Shown here in pieces: positions 1-8,857 of a DNA stretch of 64,000 nucleotides. The stretch covers positions 3,715,001 to 3,779,000 of the forward strand of contig NC_014551.1 of NCBI RefSeq assembly GCF_000196735.1, in the 5' to 3' direction. The stretch's first letter is position 1; every line of letters starts with the position of its first letter. The notes under the pieces are model-generated. The model was not told the DNA's origin, did not search any database, and saw only the letters and a list, made by a program, of their open reading frames with translations. The translations under genes and the position numbers were made by a program. Origin of the DNA: Bacillus amyloliquefaciens DSM 7 = ATCC 23350. Lineage in GTDB: Bacteria; Bacillota; Bacilli; Bacillales; Bacillaceae.

Positions 1-1266
1 GTGGACGCCCGTACCGAGAAATTTCACGCACATATACAGCACGACAGCCATGGACAGCAGAAAGAACGGCTTTAACGGAATCCGCATTCCGAGCTTAATC
101 ATGAGAAAACCCGCTGCCGCAAGGATCAACAATCCCGCCGCGGTTCCTCCTATTAATTCTGTAAGCCGCAGCTTGCCGACGAGGCCGATAAAAAAGATCA
201 CTGTTTCAAGCCCTTCTCTGACGACCGCCAAAAAGGCGATCAGCGCGAAGGACAGCAGACTGCCTTTTTTAAGCGCCTGCGATTTTTGCGTATTGATTTT
301 TTCCCGCCATTTATCCATTGAAGCGTTCCGGTGGAGCCAGACGCCGACATACAGGAGCATCACGGCAGACAGAATGCCGGTCACGCCGCCGAGCAGAAAA
401 TTGTTTTCGCCAAAAATGTTCGAGGAAAACAGCAGTGTGACGCCGACTCCCGCACCGAGAGAGACGAGCATGCCGAGTGACGCTCCGCCCCAAATCCAAG
501 CTGATGAACGGGTGACCCGGGCTTTTTTCGTCATCGTCAAAAGCGCGCCGATCACAAGAAGCGCTTCCATTCCTTCCCTTACCGGGATAAGAGCGGCGTC
601 CAGCCAGCTGTAGCTGCTCGACGCAATCGGCTCAAGGAGCTGAATCATTTCGTCAATATGCTTAATGGCCTGATCCGGGCGGTTTTCAGCTTCCGCCTTC
701 ATAAGCGCCAGGTTCTCTTCTGAAGTCGTGTAGGCCGCTTTTGATTGGGACACGACGTCTCCTTCGACTGCCAGCCAATTCGTGACAAGCTGATCGATTT
801 TTGTTTGGGCTTCAGCGGTTTGGCTGCTTTTTATCAGCTGTTTCGTCTCTTTTAAGCTTTGAATATAGGCAGAGAGTGTAAGTCTTGAGCTCCCTCCGGC
901 TGCGTCTTTTAATGTGACGGCCTGCCGGTAGGTTTCCAAGTGGGACCCAAGCTCAGAAAGCGCCGCCTGTACTTTTTTTGTATCTTTATTAATCAGAGAA
1001 AGTGAAATCATTGCGATATTGGAGTTCATTTTTGAGTAGGAAGATATATTTGCTTTTTTGATAGCAGGCTCTTCCTTTTTCCATACAGTTTTGAATTGTG
1101 AAAATGTTTTTTCGACGGATTGCAGGTTTCCGTCTCTTGCAGATTGAATCATTTGCTGATTCAGGCTGATAAGTGAATCGATGGGATCAGCGCCTTTCGC
1201 CACGGCAGAAGAACTGAAAATGACGAGCAGGCTGAATAACATGAAAGCAATCTTCCGTGCCATCAT
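1..1266 (-). CDS. efeU: EfeU/FTR1-type iron permease, C-terminus cut by window edge
   Basis: Partial gene: the reading frame runs on the minus strand from an ATG at 1266 (a second in-frame ATG is at 1263) and leaves the window at base 1, so the C-terminus is missing. The product starts with a hydrophobic signal-like segment, then a hydrophilic, mostly helical extracytoplasmic region of about 170 residues, then membrane segments. Two REGxE motifs, the iron-binding signature of the FTR1/EfeU permease family, are readable near nt 565-580 (REGME) and nt 203-220 (REGLE). Family knowledge: EfeU takes up iron together with EfeO and EfeB, which in B. subtilis are encoded just downstream (ywbL-ywbM-ywbN), here outside the window. 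The ribosome binding site is GGAGGTG. A Fur box lies directly upstream, so iron repression is expected. Confidence 0.9.
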   Translation of the reverse strand, partial: MMARKIAFMLFSLLVIFSSSAVAKGADPIDSLISLNQQMIQSARDGNLQSVEKTFSQFKTVWKKEEPAIKKANISSYSKMNSNIAMISLSLINKDTKKVQAALSELGSHLETYRQAVTLKDAAGGSSRLTLSAYIQSLKETKQLIKSSQTAEAQTKIDQLVTNWLAVEGDVVSQSKAAYTTSEENLALMKAEAENRPDQAIKHIDEMIQLLEPIASSSYSWLDAALIPVREGMEALLVIGALLTMTKKARVTRSSAWIWGGASLGMLVSLGAGVGVTLLFSSNIFGENNFLLGGVTGILSAVMLLYVGVWLHRNASMDKWREKINTQKSQALKKGSLLSFALIAFLAVVREGLETVIFFIGLVGKLRLTELIGGTAAGLLILAAAGFLMIKLGMRIPLKPFFLLSMAVVLYMCVKFLGTGVH

Positions 1267-1280
1267 GCACCTCCTGTAGT

Positions 1281-1299
1281 TGAAAATGATTATCATTAT
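1281..1299. promoter_or_regulatory. Fur box upstream of efeU
   Basis: TGAAAATGATTATCATTAT is a close match to the 19-base Bacillus Fur inverted repeat (core TGATAATNATTATCA). It lies 15 bases upstream of the efeU start codon, the expected place for iron-dependent repression. Confidence 0.85.
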
Positions 1300-1354
1300 A
1301 TATCATAATCATAGTCCGATATCAGCCTTTGTCAATAAAAAGTTGCGCATACAG

Positions 1355-1384
1355 AAAAAGGGCCGTCCTCACGGGACGGCCCTT
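1355..1384 (-). terminator. Rho-independent terminator after thiE
   Basis: A nine-base-pair GC-rich stem (GGGCCGTCC with GGACGGCCC) with a five-base loop is followed on the minus strand by five T. It lies just after the thiE stop codon and insulates efeU from the thiM-thiE transcript. Confidence 0.85.
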
Positions 1385-1398
1385 CTGACAGAAACATG

Positions 1399-2882
<1,484 letters not shown>

Positions 2883-2885
2883 GGT

Positions 2886-3794
2886 TTAATCATCCTTTTT
2901 TCTCTTTTTCGGATTCCATAAATACGATTTCGTATGTTCCAGCCAGGCTCTGGCGGCAAAGGACATATAGCGGTCCTTCCGCCAAATAATGGCTAAATGC
3001 CACGGAATGACCGGATGTACGAGCGGAATGGTGCTGACTTTCTCAGGATCAAGACCGCGGCAGATTCTTTCCGGCAGCAGGCCGATGCCAAGATTGGCCG
3101 ATACCATTTCACTGATAAAGTCCCACTGTGACGTTTCATAAATGACGTGCGGTCTGAATCCGGCTTTCACACATTCCGTCATAATTCGATTATGAAGGAC
3201 AAAATCCTCCCTGAAAAATATGAAAGGCTCGTCTTTCAATTCGTGCAGACTGCATTCTTTCTCGTCAGCAAGCCGATGTGACGGATGGACGACGAGCATA
3301 AGGGTTTCCTTTACAATTGTAAATGTATGAAAAATCTCTTCATTCGCGGGAAGCACGACAACGCCGATATCAAGCGAGCCGTCCTCCACCCCTTGCTGCA
3401 CTTTAATAGAGCCGTCTTCTACAAGCTGAAACGTCACATCGGGATATGTGACGCGGAAGTCACCGAGCACCCTCGGGAAAAAGCCGGACCCGATCATCGG
3501 CGGAAGTCCGATGCGGACATGCCCTTTCTTCACTTCCATAATATCATTCAGCTCTGACGTCAGGTTTTGGAATGACTTTGTGATTTCCTGCGCCTGCACA
3601 TACATGCTCTGTCCGGCGTCCGTCAGTTCAACCTGCCGGCCATTGCGGTAAAAGAGCTTGATGCCGAGCTCCGTCTCCAGGTTTTTAATCATTTTTGAGA
3701 TGGTCGGCTGCGAAACATACAGCGACTGCGAAGCCTTCGTAAAGCTTTTCAAACGGGCCACCTCTAAGAAATACGTTAAGTGCCGGATGTCCAT
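2886..3794 (-). CDS. ywbI: LysR-family transcriptional regulator YwbI
   Basis: 302 residues with the standard LysR layout: winged helix-turn-helix in residues 1-60 (opening MDIRHLTYFLEVARLKSF, then the TQPTISKMIKNLE-like recognition region) and a periplasmic-binding-like effector domain in about 90-290. It is divergent from ywbH-ywbG, the normal arrangement for a LysR regulator and its target. From B. subtilis knowledge this regulator is linked to control of the CidAB-like pair; the effector cannot be read from sequence. The same transcript continues into thiM and thiE with a three-base gap, which probably reflects gene packing rather than a thiamine role. Confidence 0.9.
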   Translation of the reverse strand: MDIRHLTYFLEVARLKSFTKASQSLYVSQPTISKMIKNLETELGIKLFYRNGRQVELTDAGQSMYVQAQEITKSFQNLTSELNDIMEVKKGHVRIGLPPMIGSGFFPRVLGDFRVTYPDVTFQLVEDGSIKVQQGVEDGSLDIGVVVLPANEEIFHTFTIVKETLMLVVHPSHRLADEKECSLHELKDEPFIFFREDFVLHNRIMTECVKAGFRPHVIYETSQWDFISEMVSANLGIGLLPERICRGLDPEKVSTIPLVHPVIPWHLAIIWRKDRYMSFAARAWLEHTKSYLWNPKKRKKDD

Positions 3795-3810
3795 TTCATT
3801 TCATCCTTTC

Positions 3811-3897
3811 TATAGACAAAAGGAATAGATATTATTCTTTATATATATTTTACCTATAGCAAAACCTTATGTACAATATAAATATAAGGGAGGCATC
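3811..3897 (+). promoter_or_regulatory. ywbI/ywbH divergent control region: ywbH promoter and candidate operator
   Basis: A SigA-type promoter for ywbH is TTTACC (3849-3854), 17 bases, TACAAT (3872-3877). Upstream, an imperfect inverted repeat (AAAGGAATA gatat TATTCTTT-like, 3819-3840) lies between the divergent genes, where a LysR activator such as YwbI would bind. GGGAGG at about 3889-3894 is the ywbH ribosome binding site. Confidence 0.6.
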
Positions 3898-4287
3898 ATG
3901 ATGAAAAAATTGCTGCTTACCGTTATTCAAATCGCTCTGCTGTTTATATTTGCGCGTCTGATCAATTGGGTCACGGCGGCTCTTCATATAAATATTCCCG
4001 GCAGTATAATCGGGATTGTGATTCTTTTCACATTATTGCATTTCAAGATTATCAAGCTTGAATGGATTGAGCTTGGCGCAGCATGGCTCCTTGGCGAGCT
4101 GCTGTTGTTTTTCATCCCGTCTGCCGTCGGAGTGATTGAATACGGAGATATTATGTCTAAATTCGGCGTAAGCATTTTACTTGTCGTCGTCATCAGCACA
4201 TTTGTTGTGATGGTTTCAACAGGTACGCTTACACAGCTTATAGCAAAAAGAAAGGAGAAAAAACAAACGTGTTCATCGGAATCTTAA
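3898..4287 (+). CDS. ywbH: Holin-like CidA/LrgA family protein YwbH
   Basis: 129 residues with four predicted hydrophobic helices and a charged C-terminal tail (AKRKEKKQ), the normal size and build of the CidA/LrgA family. These membrane proteins act with a LrgB/CidB partner; proposed roles are control of murein hydrolase activity or export of small organic acids such as pyruvate. ywbG follows with a 19-base overlap, giving the expected cidA-cidB pair. Two adjacent ATG codons (3898 and 3901) can serve as start. The upstream promoter and candidate operator suggest control by YwbI. Confidence 0.9.
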   Translation: MMKKLLLTVIQIALLFIFARLINWVTAALHINIPGSIIGIVILFTLLHFKIIKLEWIELGAAWLLGELLLFFIPSAVGVIEYGDIMSKFGVSILLVVVISTFVVMVSTGTLTQLIAKRKEKKQTCSSES

Positions 4288-4949
4288 GTTTATTCTTAAC
4301 TGTTTTGGTGTATTTAGGAGCGAAAAAACTCTACATTCGATTTCCGCGGGTGTATACCTCGCCGCTTCTGGTTACGCCCGCCGTTTTGGTCGGACTGCTG
4401 CTGCTTGTCAATGTCCCGTATCAGACATACAATCTCGGCGGCGGAGTGCTGACCGATATGCTTCAGCCGGCCACAGTGGCGTTCGCGATCCCGCTTTATA
4501 AATATTTCCCGATTTTAAAGAAATACGCCGTGGAAATTATTTTGAACGTGGCGGTCGGTTCATGTATCGCCATTCTGTCAACGGCCTTTATCGCGAAATG
4601 GTTCCATCTCGGCAGCAGCTTAGTCGACAGTCTCGTACCGAGATCCGTGACGACGCCGATTGCCATGAACGTATCAGAAATGATCGGCGGCATGCCGGCC
4701 GTTACAGCGGTTTTTGTCATTTTAACGGCTTTACTGGGAACGATCATCGGGCCGATGGTCATCCGCTATTTCCGCATTGATAACGAAATTGCCCGGGGCG
4801 TGCTGCTCGGAACAAGCGCGCACGGAGCGGGAACATCTAAAGCATTTGAGCTCAGCTCCGTATCAGGAACGATCTCAAGCGTGTCCATGATTCTCGCCGC
4901 GATTATGACGCTGTGCGCGGCCCCGATTTTGCTTTCGTTTATGTCATAA
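4269..4949 (+). CDS. ywbG: LrgB/CidB family membrane protein YwbG
   Basis: 226 residues, strongly hydrophobic with about six to seven membrane segments. The LrgB signatures are visible in the second half: PRSVTTPIAM, then GTSAHGAGTSKAF near residue 180. The start is GTG at 4269 with GGAG 11-14 bases upstream, and it overlaps the end of ywbH by 19 bases. It forms a two-component membrane module with YwbH. A strong terminator follows directly. Confidence 0.9.
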   Translation: MFIGILSLFLTVLVYLGAKKLYIRFPRVYTSPLLVTPAVLVGLLLLVNVPYQTYNLGGGVLTDMLQPATVAFAIPLYKYFPILKKYAVEIILNVAVGSCIAILSTAFIAKWFHLGSSLVDSLVPRSVTTPIAMNVSEMIGGMPAVTAVFVILTALLGTIIGPMVIRYFRIDNEIARGVLLGTSAHGAGTSKAFELSSVSGTISSVSMILAAIMTLCAAPILLSFMS

Positions 4950-4981
4950 AAGACTGCTCCTTACAGAGCGGTCTTTTTTTT
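4950..4981 (+). terminator. Terminator after ywbG
   Basis: Hairpin AAGACtGCTC / GAGCgGTCTT with a six-base loop, followed by a run of T, just after the ywbG stop. Confidence 0.85.
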
Positions 4982-5075
4982 GGCCGTAAGAATTGTTTTG
5001 TCCGTCCTTCATAAAAAGACGAAAACACGATATGATAAGACATGAAGTGAAAAGACTGAAGAACGGATGTGTCAT

Positions 5076-5270
5076 ATGAACGGCCAGCAGCGAAGCAGCA
5101 TCAGAAAAGGACTTGAAGTCGATATCGTCCTGAAAGCCGACCAGCGTTCAGGGAAGCTGACGAGAGGAATCGTGAAAGATATTTTGACAAACTCAAGCTT
5201 CCACCCGCGCGGCATTAAGGTTCGCCTAGAAGACGGACGAATCGGCCGGGTGCAGCAAATTATTGAATAG
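5076..5270 (+). CDS. ywbE: YwbE, small conserved protein
   Basis: 64 residues from ATG 5076 (MNGQQR...), the family start; an in-frame ATG at 5067 would add three residues. This is the YwbE family of about 60-70 residues, found in Bacillus and other bacteria. The sequence is basic and ends in a short beta-rich motif (GIKVRLEDGRIGRVQ), recalling small nucleic-acid-binding folds, but no function is established. It has its own terminator. In B. subtilis ywbF lies between ywbG and ywbE and ywbD follows; here ywbF is absent and a foreign-looking pair separates ywbE from ywbD. Confidence 0.8.
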   Translation: MNGQQRSSIRKGLEVDIVLKADQRSGKLTRGIVKDILTNSSFHPRGIKVRLEDGRIGRVQQIIE

Positions 5271-5276
5271 AAAAAA

Positions 5277-5307
5277 GGCCGGGGTTCACGCCCGGCTTTT
5301 TTTTTTT
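5277..5307 (+). terminator. Terminator after ywbE
   Basis: GCCGGG (5278-5283) pairs with CCCGGC (5291-5296) across a short loop, followed by about ten T. Confidence 0.85.
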
Positions 5308-5367
5308 GTTTTCATAACTAAAATCAATAATTATTCTCCCCTTTTACAAAAAATGTACAGCTAACTA

Positions 5368-5398
5368 TTGACTCTTACGTTGCGTAATACTTTAGAGT
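5368..5398 (+). promoter_or_regulatory. MerR-type promoter with dyad operator in a 19-base spacer
   Basis: TTGACT (5368-5373) and TAGAGT (5393-5398) are separated by 19 bases, the stretched spacing typical of promoters activated by MerR proteins through DNA untwisting. The spacer holds the perfect dyad TTACG-TTG-CGTAA (5375-5387), and an outer pair ACTCT/AGAGT flanks it. This resembles the operators of the multidrug/thiopeptide regulators Mta and TipAL. It lies just before the MerR gene, indicating autoregulation. Confidence 0.75.
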
Positions 5399-5420
5399 AG
5401 CAATTGAGGAGGTGGAAAAA

Positions 5421-6176
5421 GTGACGGGTATGAAAGTAAAAGAAGTAGCTGAACTGATTGGAGTAAGCATCCGTACTCTCCATCATTACGATCAAATTGG
5501 ATTATTGACTCCTAAAGAAACCACTGATTCCGGTTATCGGCTTTATTCTGATGAGAATCTTGAACAGCTGCAACAGATATTATTTTTCAAGGAGCTCGAT
5601 TTTTCCTTAAAAGAGATTAAAGAAATCATTAATAGTCCTTCATTTAACCGAAGGGAGGCATTACTATTACAAAAGAAAATGTTGATTGAGAAACGAAATA
5701 GAGTAGACAAGATGATTGAAACCATAGATAAATCAATCAAACATATCAAGGGAGAAATCTCCATGACAAACAAAGAGAGGTTTGAAGGTATTCACTTTAA
5801 GCATAATCTTTATGAACAAGAAGCTCGCAAACGGTGGGGCGATCAACCCGTCGATGAGGTAAATATAAGATTGAAAAACATGACTGATGACGAGCAAAAA
5901 GATTTATCTGATAAGTGGACTGCAATGTTCAATACATTTGCACTTCTTATTAATCAATCCCCGAAGTCTCCAGAAGTACAAACAGCTATCAAAGAATGGT
6001 TTGATTTTCTAAATGAGAATTTTGGTGAATATTCTTTTGATGCCTTTTATGGATTAGGTCAACTCTATATTGAAGATACACGCTTCACTAAAAACATCGA
6101 TCAGTATGGTGAAGGGTTGGCGAAGCTTATGAGTGATGCCATTAAATTTTTTATAGACAGTCAAAAAAAAGGGTGA
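5421..6176 (+). CDS. MerR-family regulator with TipAS-like ligand domain
   Basis: About 251 residues from GTG 5421, chosen because AGGAGG (5407-5412) lies eight bases upstream; ATG 5430 is the alternative. The N-terminal MerR winged helix (KVKEVAELIGVSIRTLHHYDQIGLL, given here only as a landmark by its RTLHHYD core, residues 4-70) is followed by a coiled-coil dimer helix (about 75-115) and a TipAS-like antibiotic-recognition domain (about 125-245; contains FYGLGQLYIEDTRFT and QYGEGLAKLM). It resembles B. subtilis Mta. Family knowledge: such proteins bind thiopeptides or other drugs and activate their own promoter and resistance genes. The stop overlaps the next gene's GTG start, so the metalloprotease is its likely partner. 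GC content is clearly below that of the neighbours, suggesting transfer. Confidence 0.85.
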   Translation: MTGMKVKEVAELIGVSIRTLHHYDQIGLLTPKETTDSGYRLYSDENLEQLQQILFFKELDFSLKEIKEIINSPSFNRREALLLQKKMLIEKRNRVDKMIETIDKSIKHIKGEISMTNKERFEGIHFKHNLYEQEARKRWGDQPVDEVNIRLKNMTDDEQKDLSDKWTAMFNTFALLINQSPKSPEVQTAIKEWFDFLNENFGEYSFDAFYGLGQLYIEDTRFTKNIDQYGEGLAKLMSDAIKFFIDSQKKG

Positions 6177-7075
6177 TACCAATTAAAATCATTATGGAGG
6201 ATACAATTAGGCAATACGAAAAGTTATTTTCAATGACTGAAAATAGAGAAGATTACTATCGATATTCAATGATGAAACCTTTTGAAGACATGTGGAAACA
6301 GATTAATGTTCCCTTAAAGGCAAAGCACCCTAACGGATATGATGTAATAGTAGCGACAAATATGATGGGCTATCTGAGCGTAACGGAAACGGAAACCGGC
6401 AGAAAAGCATTAGAGAACCTAAAAGAAATTCAAGCTCATCAGATTGCATTTGACACTTTAACTCATTGTGTTGAATTTATCGAACAAAACAACTTAAAAA
6501 TAAATGCTGATGAAATAAGATTTGGGATGTATCTAGCTAATCAAAAAAAGCTTGAATTACATAAAGGATATTGTGGATTTGGAGGAATTCCAGGGTTTAT
6601 TCAAATTTGTATATTTCCCAATTCATATAATATACCAAGACTGCCCGCTGTCATTGCTCATGAATTTCATCATAATATTCGTTTTTCATATTTCAATTGG
6701 GATTATGGGAACGTAACGGTCGGTGATTACTTAATTATAGAGGGGTTAGCAGAATCATTTGCCAAAGAACTTTACGGAGAAACGCTTTTAGGTCCTTGGG
6801 TTACTTCCTTTGAAAAAGAAGACCTAGAATACTCAAAAGAAATCTTCAAAGACTCATTACATATTAAAGGATTTGATGAGGTCAGCAGTTACATGTTTGG
6901 TGACACTTTTGCAGCTCAACAAGGTTATCAGCCTGTTGGCTTATCACCATTTGCAGGCTATGCGGTAGGCTACCAGGCTGTGCAATCCTTCATGAAAGCC
7001 AACAATGTGGGGATAAGAGAGGCCACCTTACTTGATACGGATGAGATACTAAGTAATAGCGGACTGTTTCTTTAA
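6173..7075 (+). CDS. DUF2268-type predicted zinc metalloprotease
   Basis: 300 residues from GTG 6173, which overlaps the stop of the MerR gene (GTGA); ATG 6194 is a weaker alternative. The motif HEFHH at residues 163-167 is a HExxH zinc site, and Glu190 in LIIEGLAESF about 23 residues later is a plausible third ligand, as in gluzincin-type peptidases. This matches the DUF2268 (YjaZ-like) family of predicted zinc proteases. No signal peptide or membrane segment is visible, so it probably acts in the cytosol. The substrate is unknown. The translational coupling implies induction together with the TipAS regulator. The low GC content matches its partner and differs from the ywb genes on both sides. 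Confidence 0.75.
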   Translation: MIPIKIIMEDTIRQYEKLFSMTENREDYYRYSMMKPFEDMWKQINVPLKAKHPNGYDVIVATNMMGYLSVTETETGRKALENLKEIQAHQIAFDTLTHCVEFIEQNNLKINADEIRFGMYLANQKKLELHKGYCGFGGIPGFIQICIFPNSYNIPRLPAVIAHEFHHNIRFSYFNWDYGNVTVGDYLIIEGLAESFAKELYGETLLGPWVTSFEKEDLEYSKEIFKDSLHIKGFDEVSSYMFGDTFAAQQGYQPVGLSPFAGYAVGYQAVQSFMKANNVGIREATLLDTDEILSNSGLFL

Positions 7076-7174
7076 TAACGTTTGGACAGTAAGAAAGTCA
7101 TTATTATTTTGGCCCAATTTAAAGCGACGGAGGAGGGGTTTCTTTTCCCTCTCTCCACGCTATAAACGATAATC

Positions 7175-8362
7175 CTATTTTTTCCGCAAGAAAACGACCT
7201 TCAAATAGTTCCCTTCTTTAAACGCGGGTATCGTTTTAAAATCCTCCGGAAGCGTATATTCTTCCAAAATGTCGTAACTCTCGTTTGTTTCTTTAAAGGC
7301 AGCCTCTATAAAGCCTTTAAATTTCTTCATGTTGAAGGCGCTGCTGTTTGTCGATGCAACGATGATGCCGTTTTTCGCGGTGATGGCGATCGTTTCCTTC
7401 AGCAGGTTTTTATAATCTTTCGCCGCGCTGAACGTCCGTTTTTTTGTGCGGGCGAAAGAAGGCGGATCAAGGATGATGAGGTCAAATGCCAGCCCTTTTT
7501 TCTCCGCATAGCCGAAGTATTTGAATACATCCATAACCTTAATGTCATGCGCCTCATAATCAATTCCGTTGGCGCTGAACTGTTCAATCGTTTTTGCCAG
7601 GCTGCGGTTGGCGACATCGACGCTTGTCGTTTTCTCTGCTCCTCCAAGCGCCGCCGCAACGGAAAATGCTCCCGTATAAGAGAACGTATTCAGCACCCGT
7701 CTGCCGTTTGCATACTTGTCCCGAATCGCTTTGCGCACATGACGCTGGTCTAAGAAAATGCCCGTCATCGCCCCGTCGTTTAAATCCACAGCGTACTGTA
7801 TCCCGTTTTCTTGAACAATGACCGGAAAATCTCCTCTTTCGCCTTTGACAAAATCGTCGTCTTCCACATATTGTCCGGCGGTATCAAACCGTTTCTTTTC
7901 GTAGATCGCCTTATAAGACAGCTCCAGCCCGTCAATCGCCTCAATCAAACTGTCCTTATATGCGTAAATGCCTTTGCTGTACCATTGAATCAGCAGATAA
8001 CCGTCATAGAAGTCAATCGTGACGCCGCCGATGCCGTCGCCCTCACCGTTGAAAAGACGGAACGCCGTTGTATCAGACGCCTTAAACAGATGGGCCCTTG
8101 CTTCAGCCGCTTTTTTCAGCTTGTCCAGAAAGAAACGTCCGTCGATCCGTTCATCTCTCGCACGGGACAGCACCCAGCCGACTCCTTTATTCTGCAAACC
8201 GTAATAGCCTTTCCCGATAAATTCGCCCTTCTCGGATGTCACATCAAAAAGATCGCCCTCTGTTAAGTGAGCCGAGCTTCCGGACAGAGCGTCTTTTTCA
8301 ATCAGGGGGAATCCTTTTTTCAGCTTTCCGGCAAATGTATCTTTCACTGTAAGTAGCTTCAT
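7175..8362 (-). CDS. ywbD: Class I rRNA (cytosine-C5)-type methyltransferase YwbD, RlmI-like
   Basis: 395 residues from ATG 8362, preceded by GAGGAA; a longer frame up to 8518 would run over the divergent ywbC start and lacks a ribosome binding site. The layout is an N-terminal PUA domain (about 1-75), a central EEHEE-type region and a C-terminal SAM-binding Rossmann domain with VLNTFSYTGAFSVAAALGGA (about 222-241) and the motif IILDPPSFAR near 305. This is the RlmI/COG1092 family that methylates cytosine in 23S rRNA. The target base is not proven for the Bacillus protein. Confidence 0.88.
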   Translation of the reverse strand: MKLLTVKDTFAGKLKKGFPLIEKDALSGSSAHLTEGDLFDVTSEKGEFIGKGYYGLQNKGVGWVLSRARDERIDGRFFLDKLKKAAEARAHLFKASDTTAFRLFNGEGDGIGGVTIDFYDGYLLIQWYSKGIYAYKDSLIEAIDGLELSYKAIYEKKRFDTAGQYVEDDDFVKGERGDFPVIVQENGIQYAVDLNDGAMTGIFLDQRHVRKAIRDKYANGRRVLNTFSYTGAFSVAAALGGAEKTTSVDVANRSLAKTIEQFSANGIDYEAHDIKVMDVFKYFGYAEKKGLAFDLIILDPPSFARTKKRTFSAAKDYKNLLKETIAITAKNGIIVASTNSSAFNMKKFKGFIEAAFKETNESYDILEEYTLPEDFKTIPAFKEGNYLKVVFLRKK

Positions 8363-8446
8363 TGTGCATTCCTCTTTCGTTTTGCTTTCTCTTATCGTAC
8401 CATAAAACATGCATTGTCCCGAAAAATTCAAAACAGGGGGAAAACC

Positions 8447-8830
8447 ATGACAGCCAAAAGAATCGACCATACAGGCATTATGGTCAAAGATATTGAAACA
8501 TCCATCGCCTTTTATCAAGACGTTCTCGGTATGACGTTAAAGGACCGGATCACCCATACAAACGGCATTATTGAACTCGCCTTTCTCGGATTTCAGGAAG
8601 GGCCCGAGACAGAGATTGAATTGATCCAAGGTTACAGCAGCGAGCTTCCCGCAGAAGGAAAAGTGCATCATATCGCTTTATTAACTGAAGATATCGCAGC
8701 GGAATTCACGCATGCGAAACGTCAGGGCGCCGTATTTATTGATGAAGAAATCACGACGCTTCCCAACGGATACCGCTACTTTTACATTGAAGGACCTGAC
8801 GGCGAATGGATTGAATTTTTCCAGCGTTAA
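8447..8830 (+). CDS. ywbC: Glyoxalase/VOC-superfamily protein YwbC
   Basis: 127 residues from ATG 8447 with AGGGGGA upstream. The fold is a pair of beta-alpha-beta-beta-beta units of the vicinal oxygen chelate superfamily: DHTGIMVKDIETSIAFYQ at the N-terminus and GEWIEFFQ at the C-terminus. The likely metal ligands are His6 or so, Glu in ETEIELIQ, His in KVHHIAL and the final Glu in WIEF, as in lactoylglutathione lyase-like enzymes. Bacillus uses bacillithiol rather than glutathione, so the exact substrate is uncertain. Divergent from ywbD. Confidence 0.85.
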   Translation: MTAKRIDHTGIMVKDIETSIAFYQDVLGMTLKDRITHTNGIIELAFLGFQEGPETEIELIQGYSSELPAEGKVHHIALLTEDIAAEFTHAKRQGAVFIDEEITTLPNGYRYFYIEGPDGEWIEFFQR

Positions 8831-8857
8831 AAAAACGGGCGGAAGCGCCCGTTTTTT
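8829..8857. terminator. Bidirectional terminator between ywbC and ywbA
   Basis: ACGGGCG gaag CGCCCGT with A-run on the left and T-run on the right, between convergent genes. Confidence 0.85.

Noticed and set aside
50..613. 187-codon plus-strand frame
   Set aside because: It is antisense to efeU, whose REGxE motifs and signal peptide prove the minus-strand gene; no ribosome binding site and low-complexity composition.
2883..3897. TPP riboswitch for thiM-thiE
   Set aside because: The intergenic spaces upstream of thiM (3 bases) and ywbI (103 bases) show none of the conserved thi-box blocks.
7110..7165. GA-rich/CT-rich imperfect hairpin before ywbD stop
   Set aside because: The stem is irregular and no T-run follows on either strand, so a terminator cannot be claimed.
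8362..8518. N-terminal extension of ywbD by 52 residues
   Set aside because: It would overlap the start of divergent ywbC, has no ribosome binding site, and is not part of the family.
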